Shown: one piece after another, positions 32,130 through 39,926 of the stretch
Layout: every line of letters starts with the position of its first letter
Numbering within the stretch: the stretch's first letter is position 1
Source: JAQWCH01 sp050952725
GTDB taxonomy: Bacteria > Bacillota_I > Bacilli_A > RFN20 > CAG-826
NCBI GenBank assembly: GCA_050952725.1
Contig: JBMNLN010000001.1
Span: forward strand, 248,001 to 312,000
Direction of reading: 5' to 3'
Length of the DNA: 64,000 nucleotides
Program-made: the position numbers and the translations under genes
The notes under the pieces: model-generated
The model's input: the letters and a program-made list of their open reading frames with translations, nothing else
Told to the model about the DNA's origin: nothing
Databases searched by the model: none

Positions 32130-33047
32130 ATGAAAATCAAAACAACCGTGGTGCAAAATCTCACCTTTATGGCGTTGATGTCGGCAATCAATGTAATCGC
32201 GAGTGTTTTAGCGCTTTTTGAGCCTTTTTTAGGTGTAGCATGGATGTTGGTTTTACCCTTAGTAAGCGTCTTAGTGGTTATCTATTGCCAAAACCGTTAT
32301 TTACCAATTTATTTAATCGCTTCAATTGCAATTGTTACTATCGCCAGTCTCAGTGATTTGGGAAATGTTTTTTTCTATATTATTCCTGCAATTTTAACTG
32401 GAACTATCTTCGGATTCTTAATCAAAAGCAAGAGTAGTTTAAGTCTTGCGATTCTCTTTGGCGCTTTCGCCCAAGTTCTTTTGACTTATATCGGTCTTTT
32501 AGTCGCGGAAATCATTCTTAATCAAGATTTCATCTTTTTCATTCTTAAGCTTTTTGGCCTTCATGTACGACCCGATATTTATCTCATTGTTCCTTGTGGT
32601 ATTTTTCTCCTGAGCTTAATTCAAACTGTACTCAGCCTTTTTGTGGTGATTGAACAACTCCCCAAATTGCGCATTGAAATCAATGATACTTTACCTGAAG
32701 TTTATGCATATATGGCAGGTTTTCTTTTTGTTTTAAGTTGGGTCTTACCTCTATTCTTGCCAGATTTAGTCTATTTTGTCTTTGCAGTTGCCGTCTTTCT
32801 CTCCGTTTCTCTACTCATTCCAAAAATTATTAAACGCCAAATGAATCTGCTTATTGCAGGAATTATTTCTGTTTTTTTGACCCTGATTTTAATTGGGATA
32901 TTAAACCCTCATCTTCCGCAAAAATATATTCCTCTTTTAACTGGTACTCCTTTTTTGATTCTTGATATCTTCATTTTGTTCGACTACCATTTGCGGGGTA
33001 GAGGACAATCAAGTAAAATTAGTAGCAGGAAAGATAACAAAAAATGA
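32130..33047 (+). CDS. Multi-pass membrane protein, ECF S-component/DUF2232-like
   Basis: A 305-residue protein with about nine hydrophobic helices spanning nearly its whole length and a short basic cytoplasmic tail. The N-terminal third (helices with small residues and Pro, ALMSAINVIASVLALFEP) resembles S components of energy-coupling-factor transporters, and the later part resembles DUF2232 proteins. I cannot assign a substrate. There is no clear ribosome site. The ATG is about six bases after an extended -10 element, suggesting leaderless translation. It overlaps the next gene by 4 bases and probably forms an operon with the two following membrane proteins. Confidence 0.55.
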   Translation: MKIKTTVVQNLTFMALMSAINVIASVLALFEPFLGVAWMLVLPLVSVLVVIYCQNRYLPIYLIASIAIVTIASLSDLGNVFFYIIPAILTGTIFGFLIKSKSSLSLAILFGAFAQVLLTYIGLLVAEIILNQDFIFFILKLFGLHVRPDIYLIVPCGIFLLSLIQTVLSLFVVIEQLPKLRIEINDTLPEVYAYMAGFLFVLSWVLPLFLPDLVYFVFAVAVFLSVSLLIPKIIKRQMNLLIAGIISVFLTLILIGILNPHLPQKYIPLLTGTPFLILDIFILFDYHLRGRGQSSKISSRKDNKK

Positions 33048-33493
33048 AAGAATTTTTCAGAAAAATCGGACAGGGAATTTTAGGGATTGTCACCTTGCCT
33101 TTTTTTATTGGTCTGCTTGCAATCGGCCTAGTCGCAGGTGTGATTGTCTTTTTGGTTTACCTCGTTATCATCATTGTTCGCTTCTTCCGTGGATATGATT
33201 TATTCCCCATGAGCGAACGCGAAGAAAAGGCGGGAGAGATGTTACGAGCCAAGGCAGCGGCTAAGGCGGCAGAAGCCCAAGCGCCTGGAACACCTCCAAC
33301 GCCGATGCCATTTCCTTATCCCACCCCCCAAGTAATCATTATCCAAACGGGAACTGATCAAAGTGGTAACCCAATTTTTTCTCCAGTGACCAATCCACAA
33401 TATCAAACGATTGTCGAAGCCGTTCCCACTCAAGGGATTGCCCAACAAGAAAATACTGCCCCAAAGGAGCTTATCGATCAAGATGTGGAATAG
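33044..33493 (+). CDS. Membrane protein with proline-rich tail, unknown function
   Basis: 149 residues: an amphipathic N-terminus, two adjacent hydrophobic stretches (about 10-30 and 33-50), a charged/alanine-rich segment (about 58-82), then a low-complexity Pro/Thr/Gln-rich tail. A ribosome site is weak, but the start overlaps the previous gene by 4 bases (ATGA), so translation is probably coupled. No family recognised. Confidence 0.55.
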   Translation: MKEFFRKIGQGILGIVTLPFFIGLLAIGLVAGVIVFLVYLVIIIVRFFRGYDLFPMSEREEKAGEMLRAKAAAKAAEAQAPGTPPTPMPFPYPTPQVIIIQTGTDQSGNPIFSPVTNPQYQTIVEAVPTQGIAQQENTAPKELIDQDVE

Positions 33494-34184
33494 TTTGATT
33501 AAACTTACCGATAATGATAAGCGATTGTTAATTGCCATTTTCTTAATCGTTATTTTACTCTTCCTAATCGCAGGATATATTTTCGAATTGATTAAGCGCA
33601 TCACCCAAAGACAAGGACGAAAAATCGATGCTGTGATGGCCAATATGGTTAACATGGCAGTCTTACGTTCTCCGAAAGAATTTCGCCGAGAAGCTCATAT
33701 GAAAAATATAACCTTGTTGTTTAAGAGTTATGTCCTTCCTTTTGTTCTCGCGCTTGTCGCCCTCGCGATTCATCTTTTAGCCTCGACTTTTTATGGGCAC
33801 GTAATCGATGTTTTCGATTATAAAAAAGAAGGTTTTATGACCATCATTTACCTCTTTGATTGGAAGAATATTCCCTATAACAAATTCTTTGGTGTCTCAC
33901 TCCCGAGTGACTGGCCTCCTGTAATCAATAAACCGCACTTTGAAGCGGCAGCGATTATCAGTTATATCGTAGGACCGATTTATATATTTAGCCTTGCCTG
34001 GATTCTTATCTCAACTCAAGCATTTATCGCCCGTACCTATCGGGTCTTCCAACTAAACCGCCTCTTATTCAGCGATGATTTAACTTTGAAACGACTCGCT
34101 GATGTCACCACAAAAAAACCCGGGGTTGAACAACCGGAAGTCGGTGTCGCTTTAAGCGATGCCCCAAGCGATAAACCTTTATAA
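33483..34184 (+). CDS. Membrane protein of unknown function
   Basis: Using the ATG at 33483 the product is 233 residues with about three or four hydrophobic helices (near 15-35, 83-103 and 162-182) and a hydrophilic tail. A start 72 bases further upstream is open but lies deep in the previous gene and lacks a ribosome site; the chosen ATG overlaps the previous stop by 11 bases and has AAGGAG 13 bases ahead. The mid-region holds an extracytoplasmic Trp/Pro-rich loop. No family recognised. Third gene of the plus-strand membrane cluster. Confidence 0.55.
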   Translation: MWNSLIKLTDNDKRLLIAIFLIVILLFLIAGYIFELIKRITQRQGRKIDAVMANMVNMAVLRSPKEFRREAHMKNITLLFKSYVLPFVLALVALAIHLLASTFYGHVIDVFDYKKEGFMTIIYLFDWKNIPYNKFFGVSLPSDWPPVINKPHFEAAAIISYIVGPIYIFSLAWILISTQAFIARTYRVFQLNRLLFSDDLTLKRLADVTTKKPGVEQPEVGVALSDAPSDKPL

Positions 34185-34337
34185 ACCTTGAACTAAGTCA
34201 ATTATTTGATAAATAACCACAGCAAAAAGCAAAATGTCAATCGCGATTAAAATAATCGAGAGACGTTTTTGAGCGCGCGCTTTGCGAAAGATTTCTTCGG
34301 CGCTTTCTTTTTTCTTTTCTTGTTCGCGTCTTTTCAT
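34179..34337 (-). CDS. Small single-pass membrane protein (52 residues)
   Basis: Read by translating the 164-base gap after asnS. It has a strongly charged N-terminus (Lys, Arg and Glu, residues 1-25) followed by one hydrophobic helix (about 27-47). It begins 11 bases after the asnS stop codon and its end overlaps the convergent plus-strand gene by 6 bases. The ribosome site is poor, so coupling to asnS would be needed. The tripartite composition is typical of a real small membrane protein, but there is no homology evidence. Confidence 0.5.
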   Translation of the reverse strand: MKRREQEKKKESAEEIFRKARAQKRLSIILIAIDILLFAVVIYQIIDLVQGL

Positions 34338-34348
34338 AGGTAGTTACT

Positions 34349-35743
34349 CTAATATCTTATATTACCATAGTTACGCGCATAAGGTTGCACATCGCGGATA
34401 TTGCTCATCCCAGTTAAATACATCATAAATCGATCGAAACCAAGGCCAAAACCTCCGTGTTTGACTCCGCCATATCGGCGTAAATCTAAATACCATTCGA
34501 GGCCTGCAACGTTTCCTTGTTCTTCCATTTTCTTTCGCAAAACATCATAGCGTTCTTCGCGTTGAGAACCGCCGACGAGTTCGCCGACATCTGGGACTAA
34601 TAAATCACAAGCAGCAACAGTTTTTTGATCGTCATTTAAACGCATATAAAAAGCCTTAATCTCCGCAGGATAATCCGTCACGAAGACCGGTCCACAAATA
34701 ATTTTATCCGTTAGATAACGCTCATGTTCGCCTTGAAGATCCATTCCCCAGAAAATATTGGGATCTTCGAACTTATGCCCTTTTTTCTTCGCCTGCAAAA
34801 GCAGGTCAACTGCTTCTGTGTAGGTCATTCTCTTGAAGGGGGCTTCAAGTAAATTCTCGAGACGATTGAGAAGGTTTTTGTCGATGAATTTATTGAAAAA
34901 CGCCATCTCTTCAGGAGCGGATTCCAATACAAAGTTAATGCAGTATTTAAGACAATCTTCAATTAAGTCCATTAAATCTTCTAAATCAGCAAAGGCGATT
35001 TCTGGCTCTAACATCCAAAACTCCGCTGCATGACGCGGTGTGTTACTTTCTTCCGCCCTAAAAGTGGGCCCAAAAGTATAGACATCGCGGAAAGCAAGGG
35101 CAAAGGCTTCAACGTGAAGTTGTCCAGATACAGTTAACGATGTCGGTTTACCAAAAAAGTCGGTTTCACTATTTTTCTTCCCTGTAACCACTTTAAAAGC
35201 TTGTCCTGCTCCTTCAGCATCATTCCCAGTTAAAATTGGAGTGTGAACGTAAACAAAACCATTCAGATCAAAATAAGAATGAATCGCCATTGAAAGAACG
35301 TGACGAAGACGGTAGATTGCATTGAAAGTATTGGTTCTAGGTCTTAAATGAGAAATATCACGCAAAAACTCAAAACTATGTCGTTTCTTTTGTAAGGGAT
35401 AATCAGATTCAACATCACCAAGAACTGCAATCTTCATCGCTTGGACTTCAAAAGGTTGTTGTCCATCAGGAGTTAAGACGAGTTTGCCCACAACCTCTAT
35501 TGCGGACCCTAAGGAAATATGAGTCCATGGATCAAACTCAAGATTATTTTCGCGATAATAAACGATTTGGGCATTGCGGAAAAAAGTCCCATCATTTAAT
35601 TCGATAAATCCAATTGAGCCAGAATTGCGATTGGTTCTAACCCAGCCTTTTAAATTAACGATTTCGGGTAACCCTGCTTTTTCTTCATCTTCGCCAAAGC
35701 GAATGACTTCATAGAGATATCGAATCACTTGTTCTGTTCCCAT
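34349..35743 (-). CDS. asnS: Asparaginyl-tRNA synthetase
   Basis: A class IIb synthetase. The N-terminal OB anticodon-binding domain (Gly-Trp-Val-Arg-x-Asn-Arg, residues about 33-39), motif 2 (Phe-Arg-Ala-Glu-Glu-Ser-Asn-Thr-x-Arg-His) and motif 3 (Gly-Phe-Gly-Leu-Gly-Phe-Asp-Arg-Phe near the C-terminus) are visible. The Glu-x-x-x-x-Ala pattern separates it from AspRS. Starts are possible at a GTG (35758) or the ATG at 35743. Neither has a strong ribosome site; the ATG gives 464 residues and the better N-terminus. Because AsnRS is present, the GatCAB encoded nearby is more likely needed for glutaminyl-tRNA. Confidence 0.94.
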   Translation of the reverse strand: MGTEQVIRYLYEVIRFGEDEEKAGLPEIVNLKGWVRTNRNSGSIGFIELNDGTFFRNAQIVYYRENNLEFDPWTHISLGSAIEVVGKLVLTPDGQQPFEVQAMKIAVLGDVESDYPLQKKRHSFEFLRDISHLRPRTNTFNAIYRLRHVLSMAIHSYFDLNGFVYVHTPILTGNDAEGAGQAFKVVTGKKNSETDFFGKPTSLTVSGQLHVEAFALAFRDVYTFGPTFRAEESNTPRHAAEFWMLEPEIAFADLEDLMDLIEDCLKYCINFVLESAPEEMAFFNKFIDKNLLNRLENLLEAPFKRMTYTEAVDLLLQAKKKGHKFEDPNIFWGMDLQGEHERYLTDKIICGPVFVTDYPAEIKAFYMRLNDDQKTVAACDLLVPDVGELVGGSQREERYDVLRKKMEEQGNVAGLEWYLDLRRYGGVKHGGFGLGFDRFMMYLTGMSNIRDVQPYARNYGNIRY

Positions 35744-35777
35744 AATTAAGACCTGCACTTTCTAAGCGAGTAAATAT

Positions 35778-35820
35778 ATTATAACGAGAATATGCGATAA
35801 ATTAGCATATCTTTCGTTAT
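35778..35820 (-). other. Long imperfect inverted repeat between tsaD and asnS
   Basis: 35781-35787 pairs with 35814-35820 (7 bp) and 35790-35795 with 35805-35810 (6 bp), separated by small internal loops, with a 9-base apical loop. On the minus strand it lies after tsaD, and its 3' side runs into TATAAT (35778-35783), a candidate -10 for asnS. It could be a weak terminator for tsaD or an operator. The T-tract is too poor for a confident terminator. Confidence 0.4.
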
Positions 35821-35842
35821 TTAATAAGTGAATTTTAAGATT

Positions 35843-36853
35843 CTAAAAAACAGCATATTCATCAATAGGCCAATTTGGATCAACCCCAAGATCTAAAGGT
35901 GCAAATATTTTGCGAGAATATAAGTGTTCTGCTAGTTTAGCAATCATCGCTGCTTGATCAGTACAACACCACATTGGCGGGCGAATTACTGGAATGTTTT
36001 TCGCAGATAGTTCTTCTGGTAATTTCGTTCGAAGATAAGAATTAGCAGAAACACCACCAGCTAGAACCACCATTTTTACTGGATATTCTGCAACGGCTTG
36101 TAAAACGCGTTTAATAATCATCCCGATTGCCACGTGCTGAAAACTCGTCGCTAAATTCGCCACGTGGATGTCTTCACCCTTTTGTTTTGCGTTATGAACT
36201 AAGTTAATAATATGGGTCTTGAGGCCGGAATATGATAAATCATATCCTTTTTCATGACTAAGAGGTATTGGTAGATCATAAGTTGGTTCCCCCTTATTGG
36301 CTAATCGATCAAGGGCAAGGCCACCAGGATAAGGAAGCCCAAGCACACGGGCTACCTTGTCATAACACTCACCTACCGCGTCATCTTTTGTTTCCCCGAT
36401 AATTTCGAAATGAAGATGTTCTTTCATATAGACGAGTTCGGTATTACCACCGCTCACCACCACGGCTAAAAGGGGAAACTCCAGCGGAGCAACAAATTCA
36501 TTTGCGTAAATATGAGCAGCGAGGTGATGAACGGGAATCAGCGGTTTATTAAAAAGCATCGACAAGGTTTTAGCCGCTTGTAAACCCACGTGTAATGCCC
36601 CGATGAGACCAGGACCGCGCGTACAAGCAAAAGCATCGATTTCTTCAAAGGATATTTGAGTTTCTTTTAAAGCGGCAGTCAAACAAAAACCGATATTTTC
36701 CGCATGCAGACGGCTGGCGACTTCTGGCATCACTCCCCCATATTTTTGATGCATTTCCACCTGGGTACTAACGATGTTAGTTAAAAGTTTGCCATCTTCA
36801 ATAATCGCTACGCTAGTTTCATCACAACTCGTTTCAATCGCGAGTATTTTCAT
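35843..36853 (-). CDS. tsaD: tRNA N6-threonylcarbamoyladenosine transferase TsaD
   Basis: Transfers threonylcarbamoyl from its adenylate to A37 of ANN-decoding tRNAs, giving t6A. The 336 residues have the ASKHA fold: Glu-Thr-Ser-Cys-Asp-Glu-Thr at 7-13, metal ligands His110 and His114 in HHLAAH, a Gly-Gly-x-Thr segment near 134-138, and the C-terminal Asp in Asp-Gln-Ala-Ala-Met-Ile-Ala. It overlaps rimI by 4 bases. TsaE and TsaB, its partners, are encoded just upstream; TsaC/Sua5, which makes the adenylate, is not in this window. Confidence 0.96.
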   Translation of the reverse strand: MKILAIETSCDETSVAIIEDGKLLTNIVSTQVEMHQKYGGVMPEVASRLHAENIGFCLTAALKETQISFEEIDAFACTRGPGLIGALHVGLQAAKTLSMLFNKPLIPVHHLAAHIYANEFVAPLEFPLLAVVVSGGNTELVYMKEHLHFEIIGETKDDAVGECYDKVARVLGLPYPGGLALDRLANKGEPTYDLPIPLSHEKGYDLSYSGLKTHIINLVHNAKQKGEDIHVANLATSFQHVAIGMIIKRVLQAVAEYPVKMVVLAGGVSANSYLRTKLPEELSAKNIPVIRPPMWCCTDQAAMIAKLAEHLYSRKIFAPLDLGVDPNWPIDEYAVF

Positions 36854-37320
36854 CTTTTTCCACCCAGTACTTTCAACATATAGTAAGCATCTTCTCCATC
36901 AGAATAATAGGCAGTTTTGCGGTGATCTATTTCAAAACCCACCTCTTTATAAAGGTTAATCGCAGTTTGATTGGATACTCTGACTTCTAAGGTGATGACC
37001 GCCACCTCTAAATCGGAGTTGATTCTTCGCAAAACATCATCGAGTAATAGTTTACCAAGTCCCATTCCGCGAAATTCAGGACGAACGGCTATTTTATTAA
37101 TTGTTGCCGAACCAAAGGTAAGCCAAAAATCGCAATAACCAATAATTATGTCACGATAAGTGAGCACGACAATCGTCGCATAAGGATTTTCGATTAACTC
37201 ATAGAGAAATTGTTGTTCGTTCCAAGGATCAGGAAAAATCTCCATTTCTAGTTTGCTGACTAATGGAAGGTCATCACTTGTAATTGGTCGTACGATCACT
37301 TTGGCTTCGTTCATACTCAT
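36850..37320 (-). CDS. rimI: Ribosomal-protein-alanine N-acetyltransferase RimI-like
   Basis: A 156-residue GNAT protein. The acetyl-CoA-binding motif A (Val-Arg-Pro-Glu-Phe-Arg-Gly-x-Gly-x-Gly, residues about 76-86) and motif B (Asn-x-x-Ala-Ile-Asn-Leu-Tyr-x-x-x-Gly-Phe, 117-129) are clear. RimI acetylates the N-terminal alanine of S18. Its place between tsaB and tsaD is the standard arrangement in Gram-positives. It overlaps both neighbours by 4 bases. Confidence 0.9.
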   Translation of the reverse strand: MSMNEAKVIVRPITSDDLPLVSKLEMEIFPDPWNEQQFLYELIENPYATIVVLTYRDIIIGYCDFWLTFGSATINKIAVRPEFRGMGLGKLLLDDVLRRINSDLEVAVITLEVRVSNQTAINLYKEVGFEIDHRKTAYYSDGEDAYYMLKVLGGKR

Positions 37321-37904
37321 AGTTTCTTTAAATATATCGGATTTACTTGTAAAGGGTCTGTACTCGCCTTAAGAAGGGGGAGGAGTTCTTTCATTCGCGA
37401 AAGGGGGTTCAAAACTACACCTTTCAATTCTAAGTATTGCAAATCACCACAAAGAATATAATCCGAATTTTTTTCACAATATGCTATCGCTTCTTCATTG
37501 GTGAGAATTCGATCTTCAACTAAGGTCTTTTCGCCATGATAAACACCAAAATAAGAGCGGTTTGAGCGCGCATTGATCAAGACGATTGAGGGGTGGACTG
37601 GATGAGAGAGAATTTGTAAAGAACTCACAGGAATTAACGGAATGTTGATGGCGATGGCAATAACTTTTGCCACTGTTAAAGCAATTCGCACGCCCGTATA
37701 TGAGCCTGGGCCAATTCCCACCATCACTTGGTCGATGTTTGCTCGGGTCCACCCTTTTTCTTTCAAGGCTTTATCGATGATGGCCACCATGAGTTCTGAT
37801 TGTTTTTGCCAAGCTTTTTCATGATAGGCAAAAACTAGTTCATCATCTTGAACAAAACCAATCGAAAGATGCTCATTTGCCGAGTCAAGTAAGAGGGTTA
37901 ACAT
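37317..37904 (-). CDS. tsaB: TsaB, t6A synthesis partner of TsaD
   Basis: A 195-residue ASKHA-fold protein. The conserved Gly-x-Gly-Pro-Gly-Ser-Tyr-Thr-Gly-Val-Arg-Ile near 64-75 identifies TsaB. It lacks the metal-binding histidines of TsaD and serves as its dimer partner. It overlaps tsaE by 20 bases and rimI by 4. Confidence 0.93.
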   Translation of the reverse strand: MLTLLLDSANEHLSIGFVQDDELVFAYHEKAWQKQSELMVAIIDKALKEKGWTRANIDQVMVGIGPGSYTGVRIALTVAKVIAIAINIPLIPVSSLQILSHPVHPSIVLINARSNRSYFGVYHGEKTLVEDRILTNEEAIAYCEKNSDYILCGDLQYLELKGVVLNPLSRMKELLPLLKASTDPLQVNPIYLKKL

Positions 37905-38367
37905 CGTCGTTAATCTCCTTTAATTCTTGAAAGAGGGGGCGATAGCGTTCGCTATTACTTCTAAAAACGAATTGTCTTTCATCATCGGCAATAATGGTGA
38001 TATTCACTTCACAGATTGGAACGGTAAGCAATTCTTCAATATATTCAGGCCATTCAATAAAAGTCACACCTTCACCTTCAATAAACTCCTCTAAACCAAT
38101 ATCCTTATTTCCTTCTTTGAGCCGGTAAGCATCAATATGAAAAAAAGGAATTTTTGCCTCAAAATAACAGCGAAGAATATTAAAAGTCGGAGAGATAACG
38201 CGATGTGAACATTCAAGACCACGGGCTACCCCTTGGACAAAAGTAGTCTTGCCCGCGCCTAAATCTCCAGTTAAAGTCCAAACATCACCGCGACGTAAAG
38301 TTGAGGCGAGTTTTTGACCAAGATTACGAGTTGCTTCTTTCGAAGTTGTTTTGATAATAAACTCCAT
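37885..38367 (-). CDS. tsaE: TsaE, ATPase of the t6A complex
   Basis: A 160-residue P-loop ATPase that resets the TsaB-TsaD complex. Walker A Gly-Asp-Leu-Gly-Ala-Gly-Lys-Thr-Thr is at 34-42, and the downstream Ser-Pro-Thr-Phe, His-x-Asp-x-Tyr-Arg-Leu and Glu-Trp-Pro-Glu segments are family-typical. First gene of tsaE-tsaB-rimI-tsaD. An extended -10 (TGCTATAAT on the minus strand, 38392-38400) lies about 25 bases upstream of the ATG. Confidence 0.93.
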   Translation of the reverse strand: MEFIIKTTSKEATRNLGQKLASTLRRGDVWTLTGDLGAGKTTFVQGVARGLECSHRVISPTFNILRCYFEAKIPFFHIDAYRLKEGNKDIGLEEFIEGEGVTFIEWPEYIEELLTVPICEVNITIIADDERQFVFRSNSERYRPLFQELKEINDDVNPLT

Positions 38368-38391
38368 TTCTCTCTTCCTTTAAGCGGTTAA

Positions 38392-38400
38392 ATTATAGCA
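38392..38400 (-). promoter_or_regulatory. Extended -10 promoter of the tsaE operon
   Basis: Minus-strand TG-C-TATAAT with no good -35, about 25 bases before the tsaE ATG. Extended -10 elements of the same kind precede ung (TGCTACAAT), the Sel1 gene (TGATATAAT) and pcrA (TGGTAAAAT). Confidence 0.5.
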
Positions 38401-38413
38401 CAATAAGCATATT

Positions 38414-38443
38414 CTGACTTTGGATAAAACCATAATGTATAAT
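38414..38443 (+). promoter_or_regulatory. Promoter of the flavoprotein gene
   Basis: -35 CTGACT (38414-38419), 18-base spacer, -10 TATAAT (38438-38443). A GGGGAGGTG ribosome site follows before the ATG at 38461, so the untranslated leader is about 10 bases. Confidence 0.55.
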
Positions 38444-38460
38444 TATGGGGAGGTGCAACT

Positions 38461-39369
38461 ATGACAAAGAGATTTATTCATCCTCTAATCATCATCGGCG
38501 GAGGTCCAGCGGGACTTTTAGCAGCAACCAAAGCTAGTAATCTTCACATTAAAGGTCTCCTTCTTGAGGGTTCAACAAAACTCGGCGGACAAGTTGCTCA
38601 ACTTTATCCTGCTAAAGAAGTCGTCGATTTACCAATTTCACCAATTTTAGGTCATGAATATGTTTCTCATCTTTTGATGGAATATGAGAAAACCCCAAAA
38701 ACAATTAAACTTCGCACCCATGTAAAAATCGAAGCGATTACTCCTTGCGAAAACTTTGTCGAATTACAAAGTAACTCCGAAATTTTTTATGCAAAAAACA
38801 TTATCATTGCCACTGGACTTGGTGCCTATATCCCAAGAAAGATGAATATCCCTAATGATAACCTTCCCGAGATTGTTTATGCTCTTGAAGATTATGCGCC
38901 TTTTGAAAACAAACGCATCCTCGTTTTAGGGGGTGGGGATTCCGCTCTTGATAGCGCCAAAATGCTCCATCGTTTTGGGGCGCTTGTTACTATTATTCAT
39001 CGTCGTGAAGAGTTCCGCGGCAATGAAGAAACGATTAAAGATTTAGATATCGTTATTAAAAAACCTTATGTTCCGATATCGGTTAACGAAAAAGGTGGTC
39101 ATGTTATCGGTTTAACCATTGAACGCGTAGACACAAAAGAACGAGAAATTTTACCAACTGATTATATTTTTGTTAACTTTGGTTTCCAACCATCAAAAAA
39201 CACCTTCAACTTTAAACAGTTAGGACCTGGAATTAAAGTTGATGAAAATTATGCGGTGGCTCCCAACATATTTGTCATCGGCGATGCTGCTAGTTATCCT
39301 CATAAACTTCGGCGCATCCAACCTATTTATCATGAAATTGAAAGGGTTTTTGCATTGATTTCTTTTTAA
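38461..39369 (+). CDS. NAD(P)H-dependent flavoprotein, ferredoxin-NADP reductase (YumC/Fnr2) type
   Basis: 302 residues with two nucleotide-binding domains: FAD motif Gly-Gly-Gly-Pro-Ala-Gly at 13-18 and NAD(P)H motif Gly-Gly-Gly-Asp-Ser-Ala at 157-162, followed by His-Arg-Arg-Glu-Glu-Phe-Arg-Gly, which favours NADPH. The C-terminal Gly-Asp-Ala-Ala segment binds the flavin. The CxxC of thioredoxin reductase is absent, so it belongs to the thioredoxin-reductase-like ferredoxin/flavodoxin reductases. The C-terminus is slightly shorter than in YumC, which normally carries a flavin-stacking tail. It converges on the DUF402 gene with a 4-base overlap. Confidence 0.82.
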   Translation: MTKRFIHPLIIIGGGPAGLLAATKASNLHIKGLLLEGSTKLGGQVAQLYPAKEVVDLPISPILGHEYVSHLLMEYEKTPKTIKLRTHVKIEAITPCENFVELQSNSEIFYAKNIIIATGLGAYIPRKMNIPNDNLPEIVYALEDYAPFENKRILVLGGGDSALDSAKMLHRFGALVTIIHRREEFRGNEETIKDLDIVIKKPYVPISVNEKGGHVIGLTIERVDTKEREILPTDYIFVNFGFQPSKNTFNFKQLGPGIKVDENYAVAPNIFVIGDAASYPHKLRRIQPIYHEIERVFALISF

Positions 39370-39893
39370 AACCCTGTCTTTTCTAAGAAATCATTATAGT
39401 ATTCTCGGACGGTGTTTTCATTAAAGGGGAAGCACCCTTCTTTGATTTTTTGCATAATTAAATCGGTAGTGAAATGGATGATTTTTTCGATGTCATCGCC
39501 ATAGTCAAAGCGTTGGGCGTGTTGACTAAATTCTCGTTCATCGAGAAGACGGGTTTCCCCAGAGGGAAAAAGCTTGATGTCGACATCATAATCGATATAT
39601 CTAACTCCTACTTCATTCAAGAGGGAAGGAGAAGCGATATTGATATAAAAGGAGATTCCTTCTTTTTTAATCATGGCAATTGCATTCCACCATTCATGAC
39701 GATGAAAAAAGGATACCGCTGGCTCACGCGAAAACCAAAAGCGACCATTGCCTTCCACTACTTTGGTTTTCTTGCTTGCAACCACAATAAAATTCTCATT
39801 GACATCCAATAATAAGTTTTTCTGCCAATGACGGTGCAGACTTCCATCATGTTTATAACTTTGGATAAAAATCCATTTTTTAATATCGCTCAT
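39366..39893 (-). CDS. DUF402 nucleoside tri-/diphosphate phosphatase-like protein
   Basis: A 175-residue single-domain DUF402 protein resembling Ntdp of Gram-positives. Visible features are an N-terminal barrel with Lys-His-Asp-Gly-Ser-x-His-Arg, then Trp-x-Phe-Ser-Arg-Glu-Pro-Ala, and the acidic metal-binding segment Tyr-Ile-Asp-Tyr-Asp-Val-Asp-Ile-Lys near 99-107 followed by Leu-Leu-Asp-Glu-Arg-Glu-Phe. The family hydrolyses nucleoside tri- and diphosphates in vitro. No neighbour gives functional context. Confidence 0.82.
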   Translation of the reverse strand: MSDIKKWIFIQSYKHDGSLHRHWQKNLLLDVNENFIVVASKKTKVVEGNGRFWFSREPAVSFFHRHEWWNAIAMIKKEGISFYINIASPSLLNEVGVRYIDYDVDIKLFPSGETRLLDEREFSQHAQRFDYGDDIEKIIHFTTDLIMQKIKEGCFPFNENTVREYYNDFLEKTGF

Positions 39894-39926
39894 AAATAGA
39901 TATCGACATCCGTAAATCTGATTTTT

